Assembly: GCA_024364735.1 (NCBI GenBank)
Contig: JAGFNQ010005665.1
Coordinates: 207,022 to 271,021 of the forward strand
Length of the DNA: 64,000 nt
Reading direction: 5' to 3'
DNA from: Boesenbergia rotunda
Taxonomy: Eukaryota > Streptophyta > Magnoliopsida > Zingiberales > Zingiberaceae
Positions 37,205-48,717 of this stretch are shown piece by piece. The notes below the pieces were generated by a model. The model was not told the origin of the DNA and ran no database searches. It saw nothing but the letters and a program-made list of their open reading frames with translations. How positions within the stretch are numbered: the stretch's first letter is position 1; each line of letters begins with the position of its first letter. The translations under genes and the position numbers were made by a program.

Positions 37205-37705
37205 CTAAAACGGCGGTTTCATAAATCGTCGCAATAATTTTAGCAATTTCATGATAATAAAATTTGTGGTGGTAAAAATTTATGACAGCAAGTTGTGGCG
37301 GTTAACAAACCGCCGTTATTTTTTGTTTTGCGGCGGTTTGGGAACCGCCACTAAAATGTTAACGTGCTTTTTAACAAAGTGATTTGCGGCGGTTTGAAAC
37401 CGCCGCTATTAATCAACATTTGCGGCGGTTTGTAACCGCCGCTATTAACTACCACCCTTCACTATTTGCGGCGGTTTCCAAACCGTTGTTAAACTTTTAG
37501 CGTGACATTTTAGTCAAGTGATTTGCGGCGGTTTAACCGTCACCCAAACCGCCGTAAAATAATTCGCGGCGGTTGTACCAGCGGTTGCTCAAAACCGCCG
37601 CAAAATGGCTGGCGACACTACGGATAGCGGCGGTTTTGCAACCGTCGCAAATGGTTAATAGCGGCAGTTTGAACCGTCGCAAATCACATAATGAACCGTC
37701 GCAAA
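37205..37705. repeat. Array of GCGGCGGTTT/AACCGCCGC dyads
   Basis: About ten copies of GCGGCGGTTT, most followed after 0-4 bases by AACCGCCGC or a variant such as AACCGTCGC, so most form a perfect or near-perfect palindrome. Clear examples start at about 37330, 37386, 37422, 37468, 37524, 37566 and 37627. A larger unit with AAGTGATTTGCGGCGG recurs about 138 bp apart (near 37377 and 37515). Such dense dyads are known from subterminal regions of plant CACTA transposons. The sequence CACTAC occurs at 37616 but I could not define a matching pair of ends. Confidence 0.75.
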
Positions 37706-37723
37706 ACACCTGATATATATAAA

Positions 37724-37818
37724 AAATGATCTCCTGTGAACCAATCAGGCGCCACGTATGCGGTCCGCAGGAGATCATTTTTTTTGTATATATATATATA
37801 TATATACACACACACATT
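37724..37818. mobile_element. Short palindromic element next to TA/CA microsatellite
   Basis: AAAAAATGATCTCCTG at 37720-37735 is answered by CAGGAGATCATTTTTT ending at about 37785, around a 30-bp centre with GGCGCCACGTATGCGG. The tip GATCTCCTG is the same as in the fold-back element at 35307. TATATATA lies on the left and a (TA)n(CA)n run (about 37785-37817) on the right, which suggests insertion into a TA microsatellite, as known for the rice Micron family. Confidence 0.55.
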
Positions 37819-37819
37819 T

Positions 37820-38818
37820 GAACATAGACTTTTTAAGTAATTAACAAAGCAGACATTTCATTTCATTTCAAAAAGAGTTTAATAATTTAAAAAGTATAAT
37901 GAATATTTAAAGAAATGAGGCAGAAAAAAATCCTTTATTTTTGTCGTCATCAAAAGGATGCCCTCTTTTGAAAGGGGAGAAAAAACAAAGGGCACCTCAT
38001 CCGATTTTTTGATCCTAAAAATAATCTTGTTCCAACGCAATATTATGCAATGAGGCCTAAATTTAAGCTCCCCAGCACTTAAACTCCTCCCAAAGCTAAG
38101 AATTAAAAAAAAAACACCATTAGACGAGAACAAAGTTCTCGTAACCTTTGTTTTTCTCTCCTCCTCCTAATTCAAGTTTAGGTTCCTCCTAATCCCAACA
38201 TTCAAAAAAACCACAAAGTAAGAAAATAAGAGTTTTCACTTAAATATTTTCTTTATTTCCCCCTTTATCACACATCAAAATGTTGTACTGACAATATCTC
38301 ATATGTTAATTTCATGCATTTATAATGACCCTCAACTTGTATTCAAATCGCGCACATGGATTTTACATGTCAATACAAACTTTATGATCATTTTCCTAAG
38401 TTGAAATCACATATTTAGCTATCCAAAAAGACAGGTCCGCTACCTCAGCATCCTTCTAAAGTCGACTCCATAAATATAGAAAGAGATAAATGTAGATATA
38501 CAAGCGGGAGGCACATAGTGGGGAAGCATCAGATCGATAGTTTTCGAGAATTGCCCCCCTGAACATTATGCTAAAATTGTCATGCACTCCTGGGTAACAG
38601 CTTGGATCTGATATCTAGCCAGATCCAAATGGCTACCATAGGACACATGTTTGTACTACCTTTTCTTGATGATATAATTTGCCTTTCATCAAAAAAAAAA
38701 TAGAATTGTCATGCATTTACCGTTTGTGCTATGCCCTGGAAGCTACATATTTAACTCTCCAGAACTGATACCTAATCAATTGATCTTAGAAATGCGCAAT
38801 AGTACTTGATCTCTCAGC
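37820..38818. other. No gene seen
   Basis: AT-rich stretch with short frames only. A 60-bp GC-richer segment near 38560-38640 is unassigned. Confidence 0.5.
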
Positions 38819-38834
38819 TAGAGTATCAATCGAC

Positions 38835-39048
38835 CAGTTGTCATCCTAGGTATCCGCGATTCGATCTCAGCTAAGGCGTATTTTGCAAAAAAAAAATCCT
38901 CCAAATGAGGCGGGAACCTTGGGACGTTAGATTTCTGGACCGTCTGCCACGAGCGCTTCCCGATTTACTCTAGCGGCCGATGAAAAACTTCCATGGGACA
39001 GGGCTAATCGCCTGACATTCGATATTATCTAACCTCATTAATCATTTT
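38835..39048 (+). mobile_element. 5'-truncated second-family SINE
   Basis: The box B region GCGATTCGATCTCAGC, then GGGAACCTTGGGACGTTAG and GAGCGCTTCCCGATTTAC, matches the SINE at 13453; the box A head is missing. The target copies TAGAGTATCAATCGAC at 38819-38834 and TAGAGTATCAATTGAC at 39049-39064 differ by one base, so the truncation happened at insertion. Confidence 0.85.
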
Positions 39049-39069
39049 TAGAGTATCAATTGACTCATT

Positions 39070-40080
39070 ATTTTTCCACAATTGATTGATTATTATCAAT
39101 CTACTAGTTTTTAAAGCAATCGACTTATATTTTTAATGTTCCAGCTCAGCCAATTTTAAAAATACACTAAATATTTCATAATCCTTCAAGAATTTTTCAA
39201 ATTTTGCACTTTAATCCATATCTATATTTGGAATTGGATTTCCTCTAAAATCCTCCTTAAATCCCTAGTTTGATTCAATTTCAAAATAAATTAAATTGTT
39301 CAAATAAATTTTGAATTAAAATTCTAGTTATAATTCAAAGTAATGCACCTATTCCTTAAACTAGTTTATTTGGCATCCCTTACAAATAGATCTCAAGTTC
39401 ATACTTTATGAACATATCTAATGTATTAGATGCATGAAACTCTCCTTTAAGGTGTCAATCTCTAATAGTTGAGCTTTCTATTCATCATCAGATTTGTTGA
39501 AATATCTTATAGTCTCTTATCCCGTTTTTAATCGATGGAGATGAGATACCACTGAGATGTCACGGATCGATGTTGATTGGAAGAAGACTTCGAGCCCAAG
39601 ATGCTTGCAAGCACAAACAAAGGCAAAAGATAGTCAACAAGCAAACTAGGAGGTCCCTCGCGCAGTATTCCGATGGTTAAGTCAATACAGTAGATGGAAA
39701 GATGGAAAAAGAGTAACAGAGAATGTCTAAGATTTTGAACTCGCATATTTGCGTCAATGAAGAATGCCTCCTTTTTATAATGCTCTTTTAATCCCCATGT
39801 TAATGAGGCATTACGTCCTTGTTAGATATCATGTCTAATCACCATATTTTTATCGTATCTAACAATCCCATCATAGGTATGGGAGGAGTATCTCGTATCT
39901 ATACTAGGTATGGTCTTGTTGATTTTCTGACAAACTAAAATGGAGCATTAATGAAGACATGGGCTCATGGGCCAAAAGACCTATTGCGTTAAGAGTTTGG
40001 CCTAACTAATAAGGCAATAGGTTGAGGACTAGAGCCCAGTCCCCAGTTAGGAGTGACTGGGCCTTGATAACACCCCGGTG
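39070..40080. other. No gene seen; probable LTR-derived DNA
   Basis: AT-rich first half. From about 39530 the composition changes and resembles LTR material (for example a CCTTTTTATAATGC box near 39770), but ends cannot be set. Confidence 0.4.
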
Positions 40081-40084
40081 GAGA

Positions 40085-40440
40085 GTTAGGCCCTAAGGCT
40101 TCCCGATCAGAGCGTAATGGGGAACATAACCCCGAAAGTATTCGAGTGGGGTGCTGGAACCTTGGGATGCTCGATCAGCCAAATTCGATTAGAGCGTAAT
40201 GGGGAGCGGAGCTTAGAAAGTATTCCAGTGGGGAACTAGGCCCCTAGGATGTTCGATCAGTCATATCTGATTGGATTGTAATAGGGAGAAAAGCCCCAAA
40301 AGTATCAGATTGGGAGTTGATCTTGGGATATTCAATCGGCAATATCTGATCAAAGCGTAATGGGGAACAGAGCCCCAGAAGTATTTGAGTGGGGAGTTGG
40401 ACCCCTGGGATGTCTGATCGGAGCTAGCCGATTGGCACGA
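40085..40440 (+). repeat. Tandem repeat, four units of about 80 bp
   Basis: AGCGTAATGGGGAAC-like phrases at about 40111, 40193, 40273 and 40353 mark four diverged units (period 79-82 bp), each with a GTATTYGAGTGGGG and a CTNGGATGTTCGATCAG part. It probably lies in an LTR U3. Confidence 0.75.
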
Positions 40441-41099
40441 GGATGGTCCAATGGTTAGGTTATCCGGGTTGACCTACTTTGGATTTTTTTATTGTAACAT
40501 ATCCAGCTTGTTAACCCTCATGCCCCATTTGGGGGATTCTTCTTATTCACTATATCAGACTCTTTTTAGTATCCCAAACATTCCTGCTTGGGATCCAAAG
40601 ACTATGGTACCCAACTTGGTTCATGAAACTCTCTCTAGAACTTCCACCTTTAGCCATCTTCGTAGGTTCAAATGTCGCTAATGTTGCAAAAATTTATCGT
40701 CGTTCCGGATACTGATGACAAAGCTACTCCTCATGACATGGCCAAACCTACATAAATCAACACACATTAGAGGGGTACCTGGAGTCATCCTGGCAAGGGC
40801 CCCTCTAATGTCTAAGCCATCATGGACGACATGTAAAAAAAATAGAATAGTTAACCATATATAAGAAGAAGAATTAGGTCCACATTTCATATTATTATCG
40901 GCCATTAATAGAGAATATGCTCTAAAATCCTAATGAGTTATTGGATATGGGAGTTATGGATTGTAGATTAGAGAGACATTATTATCTGTATCACCAACGC
41001 ATGACCCGCAACTTAAAAATCCAATACCAATTAGGGATTTAGAGCATGATTCTCTATAAATGATTAACAATTATATAAAATTTAGACCCTAGTTCTTCT

Positions 41100-41480
41100 T
41101 CTATATTGATGGTATATGGGGTTCGTATCCAGGTTGACTACCTCCCCATAGCCCAACATGGCTTAAAGCCCTTCTTTGGCCCCGCCTAGCCTAACTTATT
41201 CAATCCAGCGACTTCCTCATGCAAAGGAATTTTTGCTGAGTTGATTCAATTCGACCCATCACTTCTATCAAATTTTATTTGACTTTGCTCCTCAATCCGA
41301 CTTGGAGGAGGGACATGTGATGGTATCCAAAGTTACTCATGAGCACTTGGCCTCACTTCCTAACTCACTATTCTTCTTTCTTTCCCAAGCACTCTCGACT
41401 AGCCAGTCTCCTTTTCTAAGCACCCAACGTTCATCCAACAACATCCCATTAGGACTCGGGAAGGCCACTCGGAGTCTGAA
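41100..41480 (+). repeat. Gypsy 3'-end type repeat with PPT-LTR junction (copy A)
   Basis: GGTTGACTACCTCCCCATAG and following sequence matches 51180-51510 over about 350 bp. A polypurine run GGAGGAGGGACA is directly followed by TGTGATGGTATCC at about 41313, the arrangement of a polypurine tract beside the start of a 3' LTR. Confidence 0.6.
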
Positions 41481-42480
41481 CTTCCTGAGCACTCGGCTCC
41501 CGAGCACTTGACTCCCGAGCATTCGTCCTTCATCCCGCGGCATCCCACTCGGGCTTGTATCATTTCCCTAGAACTTGACTTCACTCTTGACTTATCGGTC
41601 TTTATTCTTGAGCACTTGTCCTTCATCTTGTGGCATCTCAGTCGGACTCGGGTCACTTCTCGAGCATTCAGCTTCACTCCCGGACTAGTCAGTCTGTGCT
41701 CCTGAATACTCAGTCTTTGTCTAGTGACATCCCATTCTGACTCAGGATGGTCACTCAGGAGTTGCACTCTGGAGTACTCAATCTTCTTCTAGAGACTTTC
41801 CATTCCGACTTGGGAAGCCTAGTCAGCTATCGGCGGTAGCCAACTATTCGACCTCAACCTCCGACAACTCACGCACCTAGCCAACACCAACAACCTCCGA
41901 CAACTCACATGGAAGATACACCTGGCCAACAACTCGAAAGCTTACAACAACTCAAGCAAAAGGTGACACCTGGCCAACCCCCTAGTGCCTAACCACCCTT
42001 TTTGCGGCCAACCTATGGGTGTCATCTCGCTCGTGTAGCAACCCACATGGAGATTCCATTCCATTGGCTATGTAACGACCAATAGAGGTAAGTGAGGTAT
42101 GAACATTTTTCTTATCGCATGTGGAGGCAACTCTTCTCCACCAACAATCTCTCTCTCTGTCTCTCATTTTTTTTTCTTTCGCATTTTTGCAAGCTTCATC
42201 CTCTAGCCTAGCACGACTTGACCTTCAGAGGGGTCGCGCCGGCAATGCCAGCCCCCATTGGCACGCTTTGACTTGCAGACTACCAGGAGCATATCACACT
42301 GAAGGAGGATTGAAATGTTCACCCTGGAGGCCAAGGGAGAGGAGTTAGTACAAGAAGAGATGCAAAAAGTCATGGGAAGAGATACATCAAATTGATGTTG
42401 TCTATGGGAAGAGATACAAAAAGTCATGGTTAGTACACGAAGAATAGTTGTGGAACATCAGTTTTAGGAGTTAGTTGAAC
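41480..42480. other. LTR-like spacer without a gene
   Basis: Contains recurring GAGCACTYG and CATCCCACTCGG phrases at 41440-41830, probably an old U3 tandem array. No reading frame of note. Confidence 0.4.
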
Positions 42481-42551
42481 CACATCATCCCTCCTTGCAT
42501 ACTATTATTGAAGCCACCACAGGCTCGATTTCATGAAAGCGACTCTCTCAC

Positions 42552-43365
42552 ATGGTTCCCACTATAATTGAAGAAGCTTTGCGACAAAGCCAAATTCCTC
42601 TCATTGAAGAAGAAAATGAAGTAGTTCTAGCTGATGGACAGCTTATAGTCGAGCCTATGACACAAAGCTCGAAGGGAGCCACTTTAATCTATCATCTTCA
42701 TAAAAGACCCATTTGTACTAAGATGTTTGGATGACTACCAGCTAAAAGGGTTACTGCTCGGCAAATGTCATTCTCGGGAAGTATTCTGAAAGAAGAACCA
42801 CCTACGCACTTATGATCGCCTCACATCCATGAGTATAATGGCACTACCGACTCATAGGATCACTTGTGCCGCTTTGAAAATGCAGTCGCATTGTACTAAT
42901 ATGCTATGGGGATCAAGTGTCGAGTCTTCCTCACCACACTCATTGAATCCGCTTAGAAATGATTTAACCCCTGGATCCATACAATCCTTTCATAACTTCG
43001 CCGCGTTGTTTTTATATCACTTCTCCAGCTCCAAGAGGTATCCGCCTACCCCTCTCAGCCTCTTTAATTTCAATAAAAAATCATAGGAATTCCTTCACGC
43101 CTACATACAATGGTTCACTAGAATTGTGATGGAGATACCCTTGGTTATGCCTGAGATTCTAATGGGCGCCTTTGCCCAATGACTATAAGAAGGAGACTTC
43201 TTATGCTCTCTATCAAAAAAGCGACTCACGCAACTACAATGAGCATCTCGCCCAAGCTAATAAGTATATTAACATGGAGGAGACTCAGAAAGCACGAACA
43301 ACGAGTCCAAGCGGAGCATTGAATCCAACCCAAAGAAGATGGAAGTTGTATTCACGCGTATGATT
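42552..43365 (+). pseudogene. Degenerate Ty3/Gypsy gag
   Basis: In broken frames on the plus strand the order of a plant Gypsy capsid is readable: EYNGTTDS then DHLCRFENAVALY (near 42830-42900), KCRVFLTTL (near 42910), PGSIQSFHNFAALFLYHF, SLFNFNKK (near 43060), HAYIQWFTRIVMEIPLVMPE and, after further stops, LAQANKYINMEETQKAR (near 43250). Several stops and shifts show it is dead. No protease, RT or integrase follows; the element is cut shortly before 43533, where another LTR begins. Confidence 0.82.
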
Positions 43366-43532
43366 AATAACAAAAGGTGAAGGGGTTCATATATAAAACA
43401 ATAACATTTTGAACACCTACAATATTTAAGCATAATAAGAAAGAAGACAATAAATACTGATGATGAAGCCTTAAGGTCTTACAAAATGTACCCACCCTAG
43501 CAAGGGAGCCAAAATATCCTTTGGGTGTTTTG

Positions 43533-44700
43533 TGTTGGTGCAATCGACCTCATGTCATGGTTGACCAGTTTGACCATGATCAGGTTGACTTGGGTTTGGG
43601 TTTCAATGTTTGATCAATAAATTAGTAAGAAGTCAAGTAAGTCAAGGTAACTGAATACTTGATTAGATGTAGAAAGTCTAAGTGGGTCATAAAGGACCAA
43701 ACACATAGTGATTGGAATACCAACAGAAAATTGACAAGAGAAAAATCCAAATTGGACACAGAAAACTAGACACTTGGTGATTGAAAGTCTAATGAAAATT
43801 TGACAAAAGGAAACATTTGTCACAAGAAGGAAAGTTCAAGTGGGTCATAAAGAATCTAACACTTGGCACATTAAGGAAAGTTCAAGTAATTGGTCATGGA
43901 GGACTAGACACTTGGCACAAGAAGGAAAGTTCAAATGAGTCATCGAGGACCGAACAATGGGTATAAGAAGAAAAGTCTAAGTGGGCATGGAGGACCGGAC
44001 ACTTAGTAATGATGAAAGTCTCAGTAGGTGACGATGGACTAGATGTTGAGCAAAGGAAGTTCTGGTAGGTTGAAGTTAATGAGACACCCGACAAGAGAAA
44101 GTCCTTGAAGGTCGTTAGGCTGGATAAAAGATACGGAAAGTCGAAAAAGGTCAAGGATCAGATTCCTGGTGAGAAGTAGAAGCTCAAATTGATCATTAGA
44201 ACAAATGCAAAGGTGGTAATAATCCAAAAACAAATCGATTCAATTGAATGAGGGAAATCGTTTGAATCGATTTCATTCACATTGATAGGCTTGACTGCTA
44301 AGGAGAGGGCTGACTACAATCATAGTTGGTAGCAGAAGTAAATTGATTCAATTTATTTGGGAAATCAATTGACTGATATGTAAATAAGTTGAGTCGATTT
44401 GGAAATCAGTTGAATCGATTTAATCCAGAAGTAAATATAAGAAAATCAATTTGATTGATTTGGAAAATCAATCGACTGATTTGGAAAATTAGTAGACTAG
44501 TATTGTCAAATAGGTAAAAAAGGAGAAGTTTACAGGTTTCAACGGTCAAATTCATCAAATTAGTCGACTGATAGGTAGAAATAAGCTCGAGTAGCAACCT
44601 TTAAAAGGTGATTTCGAAAAAGTTTGAAGACATCAGTTCTTGGAGGGTTGAGAGAGAAGTGTTGTTGGAAATATGTAAGCTGCTCGGGGACCTGTAGGGA
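43533..44700 (+). mobile_element. LTR of the TGTTGGTGCAATC family
   Basis: It starts TGTTGGTGCAATCGACC like the elements at 26202 (minus) and 48718. Inside, 43620-44010 holds imperfect tandem units with GGAAAGTTCAAGTGGGTCAT and ACACTTGGCACAAGA, and 44220-44590 holds repeated AATCGATT-type motifs. The 3' end is unclear; the family match fades after about 44700. Confidence 0.5.
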
Positions 44701-45235
44701 TTGAAAGTTCTAAGTTTGCTGACTTCCCTAAAAGTAGCTATCAATGCTAGGAGTTGGTTCATCCATAATCTGATGTTTAAGTTTAAATAAGCATTGAAAT
44801 TCTAAGAGAGTGCTAGCAGCTTGGTGAAGCAAATGACATATAACAATTGGATGAGTCATGCTATAGCAAATTTATCAGAGGAACTCATATTGATCTTCTT
44901 CTAACTCATAGTCCTCAATGAAATCTTCAAAAAGATGAGCATATGGATCCATGATTATGTATAAAAAATTTTCTTAGTCTCTCCTAAAATAGTAACAACA
45001 AGAATCATAAGGCATAGGAGGTACTCATAACAAAACACATGGATATCTATGATATAAAATAACCAAGACACCCAACAAAGTTTGTGTTAGACAAGGCAAA
45101 ATAAAAATAAGAATAGAAATTTGGAAATGAAAGGAAGAGAAATGGAAAAAATGTTATAGACAAAAATAAAGAAAAAGTGTCTAGGCTAGTTAAATTGCTA
45201 TCGACTAATGTTAATGCAAACAGTCCCCGACAATG
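44700..45235. other. Possible internal start of a minus-strand Gypsy element
   Basis: On the minus strand, TTTTTTGCACCATTGTCGGGGACTG (near 45230) resembles a motif often found just downstream of the 5' LTR in plant Gypsy elements. Left of it no gag frame is readable. Weak. Confidence 0.35.
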
Positions 45236-46523
45236 GTGCAAAAAATTTGATGTTGCATCCGTAAGCGCATTGAATTATTGTCAAGTAATAAAATATTGAT
45301 CCACTAAGACTGTTGATTAAGCACTAGTTGTGTTTGCAAGGTAAGCTATTTAGACGATCGCAAGGTTAATTTGTGAAAGTCTGCTCAAAGAGAGGAGAGA
45401 GGAAGAAAGAGAGAGAGAGTTGAACTTTAGGGAAGGGTGGATGCATGGAATTTAGAATTTCGATTTCGCTACAATGTTAGTTGATGCCCTATGGTTGTTC
45501 ATATCCTAATTTCGATGTATATATTCTTAAAGAGATCCTAACTAGGTATCGGTATTAACCCTATAGAAGTGCACTGGAGTACTTTCCTCTTGGGCATTCA
45601 ATGTCATTAGTAGATAAGGTAATTTAGAGGGTCTAGTTAAGATAGCCCTTTTCATTAAGGGCCCTCAGTCATACGTTTCTAGATTACACAAAACACTTCC
45701 TAACACATGATAGAAAAAAATCCATTAAGTAGTGTTAGCTAATATCTTGTTAGGGATTTACCTCCATTTCAAGGTAATGTCCGAGATATTCGATTAAAGG
45801 TAGTCTCTGTTACTAAGACTCCCTAGTAATATGATCTCCAATACTCCCTCTACATGGCAACCAAAACCTCACAACTATATATATTCACCATTCACATATT
45901 TCATCAAACACATATAAGATATAATACATATAGAACAAGACAATAAATACTTCATTGAATAAGAAAATGTACAAATACATAGTCTATACATCAACATCAC
46001 ATAGTGGCTACTTCCTACATCCAAGATACGGAGAACTACTCTATTGCAAGGAGAATACAATATGAAGACGATAAGTAACATAATATACAACCCTAAGCAA
46101 AGATTGAGATGGAAGAGAAAGCTTCCTTGTAACGTGGGTCTTTTTGGAGGATCTCCTTGCTCCAGAGGTGGACGAATCGTGGAGGGAAGCGACAACAATA
46201 GCTCTAGGGTTTCCACTAAGGGAAGAACCCTTCTCCAAGGGCAAAGGAACAAGCCCTAAGCTAAAGATGTGTGGTCTAAAGGAAGGGTTCCCTTTTATAG
46301 GGGGTGTGCGGCATAGCACACGGGTTGTGTGGTCACACATGGTCGTGTCGTACAATATGGGAGGGTGGCAGCCGCACGGCTGTGTAAACTCGTATGGTCC
46401 CAGCATGTGCGTTGTTGGAAAATGACCACATGACCGTGCGATCCTGCACAACCATGCTGTGCAGGATGCAATAGCCACCGCATGACCTCGACGTGCGCCG
46501 TGATGCAAAATGGCCATACGACC

Positions 46524-46638
46524 ATGCGATTCCACATGGTCGTGCCATGCGATTCCGCATGGTCGTGCCATGCGATTCCGCATGGTCGTGCCATGCGATT
46601 CCGCATGGTCGTGCCATGCGATTCCGCATGGTCGTGCC
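46524..46638. repeat. 23-bp minisatellite, five units
   Basis: Five units of 23 bp, each ATGCGATTCCGCATGGTCGTG plus CC; the first differs by one base (CACATGG). Units contain a GCATGG...CCATGC dyad. Because 23 is not a multiple of 3, all frames stay open and give repetitive false ORFs on both strands. Confidence 0.97.
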
Positions 46639-46645
46639 ATGCGTT

Positions 46646-48309
46646 TGTTGGGATCTCCCTACACGCAGCGGAAACAAGATCTCTCGAGCGATCCATGCGA
46701 AGTATGAAGTTCATCTATCTAATAGATCTATCTACAGTGTATACCTTTGGAGTGTGCCCTTACGTTTATCCCGCTCGTTCAAGTGCCACCGGATCTCTTG
46801 CACGTTCAAACGTCCGTGCCTCTATGTGTACCCACACGAACACGATCTCTCAACTTCGGGAAGAACTACCTTAGTTGTGCTAGCAACTTGAGGTAGTTCA
46901 CAAGACCACCAAGAACCCAAAAAAGGTTTCGGCCAAGAGGGAGAAGAGGAAGAACAGAGGAAGGGAAGAAGGGAAAAACCCACTTCATTCAAAATGACTA
47001 GACCTTCTTTTATACTCATCCCATGAATATGAAGAGACTTTTGTCTCTTTGGCTTCCCTTCATTAAAGCCAATAAAGAGCACATCTTCTTATGTGACTCT
47101 TCATCTTCTCTTCATTCAATGAAGAGAGACTTTTCTCTTTCCTTCATTAAACACTTTAATGAATTTCTCCCGCAATTCCGACCAGGGCCTCTCGGGCTCC
47201 CGACCAGGTCTCCCGAGCAAGTCCCCGAGCTCCCGACCAAGTCTACCGACCAAGTCCCTGAGCTCCCGACCAAGTCTGCCGAGCTAGTCTCTCGAACTCC
47301 CGACCTAGTCTCCCGAGTTCCCAACTCGAGCTCCCGAAGTATCGTGTCCTTAGTGTGTGACCCAATAGGTTCTCGTGACGTTGGCTATGTGTCTAAACTG
47401 CTTTAGACACATAAGCAATGAGCGACATCTAGCAATGCATCATTGCTACCCAAGTAACAAGAAAGTCGAGATTCGACTTAACCTTCGTGACTATGATAAT
47501 GTATGACCTTGTCCTTCTATCCTCGATATCTAGATTGACCAATGAGGCATAGACCGTGTCATCCTTGATCAATCTTTGTGTTTCTTGATCCCTGAGTAGA
47601 CTCACTCAAACAAATGAGTTCAATATCTCATATTGACTCATTTGAGCATGATCATGCATTTTAGTAGTCCTACTCGATCAAGGGGCCCACAGATATCACT
47701 CCCGTCATATGAGAGGGATAGATCCCATCTACATCACTCACATCCCTCCGCATAATTCATTACATACCCAGTGATCGCCATTATAGTCCACCCTGTTACG
47801 GGTGACGTTTGACGATACCAAAGTACATAACTCCTTATGTAGGGAACCGTAGTGACTTCGGATCTAAGGACTATTTATACTAATAGTCACATGAGAAAGT
47901 TTATGACACTCATATGACAATCTATGAAACTATCTCATGGCGGGTCAATTCAGTACACATTCTCGAATGTATACTCATGTGTCAACTTGATATCACATAT
48001 CCATGACTTGTGAGCTCAAGTCATCAATTGACCTACATGTTAGTCTCCATGCATTAATATTGTCCTTGAATATTAATGCTTGACTAGGAATGATTTAGTA
48101 TAGTGTTCTCTATATTATCTCACTATCAATTCAACCAATCGATATAATGTTGATAAGAACCTACTACTCAAGAACATTATTATACTTAGTTATTTGACAC
48201 AAGTATAAAGTAAGTATAATAACCAAACATGCCTTTACTAATGATAGAATATGATACAAAAAATCCCTAATCAATCATCATATAATTGGCTCTAGGGCTC
48301 CTACTAACA
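46646..48309 (-). mobile_element. Solo LTR (Copia-like), minus orientation
   Basis: On the minus strand it starts TGTTAGTAGGAGCCCTAGAG and ends GGGAGATCCCAACA, 1664 bp, with TG...CA termini. Flanking pentamers are GCGTT (46641-46645) and ACGTT (48310-48314), a target duplication with one change. Its 5' phrase CAATTATATGATGATTGATT and AGGCATGTTTGG are of a type known to me from long Copia LTRs of the SIRE group (family memory, unchecked). No internal coding region is present. Confidence 0.78.
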
Positions 48310-48717
48310 ACGTTCTAAGGCGAGTTAAGTATGAGCCGTGTGTGAAGGCACGATCGAGCCATGTGGCACACAACCGTGTCACACGGATGTGCGATTTTGC
48401 ATGACCCCCGACTGTTGTGTTGCTCGGCTTCAGCTCTAACTCCCGTTTTACTCTAAATATTCTTCGTTTTCACTCTAATTCACGTCTTGCCAATTAAAAT
48501 GAGCAAAGAGCATATCTCCAAACATAAAGGAGAAATAGTAGCGAAGTTATACAAAATGATAAAATAGGTTATGATTGTGAAATACAAGTATATTCGCATT
48601 AAACAATGCATAAAACTATATATAATCTACTCGCATCATCCCTTGGGCTATATTATACTATAACAGCCCAGAGCTATGTTTTCCTATAATAGCCCCTTAG
48701 GCTATATTATCCTATAA

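Larger units (their letters stand above)
45260..48638 (-). mobile_element. Minus-strand LTR, interrupted by a solo LTR
   Basis: The minus strand starts TGATGCGAGTAGATTATATA at 48638, passes a region rich in CACACGGTTGTGTG phrases on both sides of the inserted solo LTR, has a TATA box CCCTATAAAAGGG at about 46286-46298, and runs toward 45260. The host continuity across 46646-48309 (minisatellite on one side, CACACAACCGTGTCACACGG on the other) supports one older LTR split by a younger insertion. Confidence 0.55.

Noticed and set aside
46524..46638. Possible CRISPR-like array
   Set aside because: Units are contiguous 23-bp repeats with no unique spacers; it is a eukaryotic minisatellite.
46041..46891. 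Several open frames of 110-200 codons on both strands
   Set aside because: They arise because the 23-bp repeat keeps all frames open, and the translations are low-complexity repeats of the same few residues.
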